7,454 nucleotides of DNA from contig JAEXUU010000197.1 of the NCBI GenBank assembly GCA_023452965.1, forward strand, positions 1 to 7,454, read 5' to 3'. A model generated the notes under the pieces. The model searched no databases, was not told the DNA's origin, and saw only the letters and a program-made list of their open reading frames with translations. Position 1 is the first letter of the stretch. Each line of letters opens with the position of its first letter. This DNA comes from Pseudomonadota bacterium (GTDB taxonomy: Bacteria > Pseudomonadota > Alphaproteobacteria > Rhizobiales > Beijerinckiaceae). The position numbers were made by a program, and so were the translations under genes. This document shows, piece after piece, positions 6,715 through 7,454 of this stretch.

Positions 6715-7454
6715 TCAATGCGACTTGGTTTTCGTTTCAGCGAGCACGTCGTGCAGGACAAGCTCATGCGCCAGCACGTTGAAGGCGACATCGTCGAACT
6801 CTCCTCTCTTGAGCAGGTCGCGCAGTGCTTCGCGCTCGGCTGCCAGCGCAGCCTGCCGCAGGGCGTTCTCGGCACTTTGCAAGGCTGCCACCTCCTCGCG
6901 CGGCGTCTGGCCGTCTTCGAGCAAAGCGAGGCGGCGCCGATAGGCCGCGATCAGGCCCTCCGCCACGGCCTGCTCGATGGTCGCAGTTCCGTCGGCGCCG
7001 CCGCGGTGGGTGACGCTTTCCAGCCGGGCGATCGCCGCTTCCGTCGCAGCGATCCGCGCTCGCCGCATCTCGATGGCATGAACCGCACCATGGCCAACGG
7101 CCAGCCCGCGCACGATCGGCGGCAGGCCAAGGCTGGCGATCGCCAGCCAGAGCAGGATCACGCCAACGGCCAGGAAGATCGCGACGTCCCGCCCCGGAAA
7201 GGGCGAGCCGTCAAGCGCCAGCACCGGCAGGGAGAGCACGCCGGCAAGCGTAACAGCTCCGCGAACGCCGGCGACCGAGCCGGCCAGTCGCGTCCGCAGC
7301 GTGGTGCGAAACTGCTCCAGGCGAAATCGTCGAGCTGCGAGGCGGCTCAGCGCGATGGCGACGCTGATCCAGAGAAAGCGCAGCGTGATCAGGCAGAATG
7401 TCAGCGCAACGATGATGCCGAGCGGCTGCCAGAGCCAGTGCGTGCCGGTCAGGG
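6715..7454 (-). CDS. Na+/H+ antiporter, CPA1 family (C-terminal part; N-terminus beyond the right edge)
   Basis: The frame is open from the right edge to a TGA at 6715-6717, giving 245 visible residues; the start is outside. The visible part opens with a membrane segment (about 11-36), then a basic loop, then the CPA1-type motif AGVRGAVTLAGVLSLPVLAL (61-80), then another membrane helix (about 89-110, VAIFLAVGVILLWLAIASLGL). The motif resembles the late transmembrane region of bacterial NhaP/YjcE-like exchangers, which swap Na+ or K+ for protons across the inner membrane. After about residue 120 comes a soluble tail of some 120 residues rich in Ala, Glu, Arg and Leu, probably helical or coiled-coil, ending KTKSH; similar tails occur in this subfamily and are thought to be regulatory. 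A GTG at 7237-7239 could be mistaken for a start but falls inside the conserved motif. The gene lies 95 bp upstream of the efflux operon on the same strand; a functional link is not shown. Confidence 0.92.
   Translation of the reverse strand, partial: LTGTHWLWQPLGIIVALTFCLITLRFLWISVAIALSRLAARRFRLEQFRTTLRTRLAGSVAGVRGAVTLAGVLSLPVLALDGSPFPGRDVAIFLAVGVILLWLAIASLGLPPIVRGLAVGHGAVHAIEMRRARIAATEAAIARLESVTHRGGADGTATIEQAVAEGLIAAYRRRLALLEDGQTPREEVAALQSAENALRQAALAAEREALRDLLKRGEFDDVAFNVLAHELVLHDVLAETKTKSH

Noticed and set aside
6715..7239. A separate 174-residue protein starting at GTG 7237-7239
   Set aside because: The same frame continues upstream to the window edge with membrane helices and the AGVRGAVTLAG motif, so this is the C-terminal part of a larger antiporter.

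Overview
This window is high-GC proteobacterial DNA. The strong GC preference at third codon positions, protein style and gene families suggest an alphaproteobacterium, possibly Hyphomicrobiales. That placement is inferred from composition and general resemblance, not from a marker gene. Every gene I can support lies on the minus strand, so the window reads right to left. I see no rRNA, tRNA, CRISPR array, insertion sequence or phage gene.

At the right edge (7454 down to 6715) is the C-terminal part of a CPA1-family Na+/H+ antiporter. Its upstream part lies outside the window. A 95-bp intergenic region (6620-6714) follows. It holds a good promoter for the next gene, overlapped by a 13-bp tandem repeat made of two AT-rich palindromes. 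This looks like a cooperative TetR-type operator.

From 6619 down to 104 runs a tightly packed five-gene operon: a TetR/AcrR-type repressor, a lipoprotein periplasmic adaptor (MFP), an AcrB-type RND efflux permease, a small three-helix membrane protein of unknown function, and a secreted lipoprotein alpha/beta hydrolase of the DUF900 type. The first four genes join by stop/start overlaps (ATGA, ATGA, TGATG). The hydrolase follows after 12 bp with its own Shine-Dalgarno. The likely logic is that the repressor senses a toxic ligand, leaves the operator and derepresses the whole operon including itself. The adaptor and permease then form an inner-membrane/periplasm pump that needs an outer-membrane channel encoded elsewhere. 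The two distal genes are the least ordinary part: they are coupled to the pump but have no obvious standard role in RND efflux.

At the left edge, a 34-bp gap with a small hairpin separates the hydrolase from a possible further minus-strand reading frame (69 down to 1, open through the edge), which is too short to identify.
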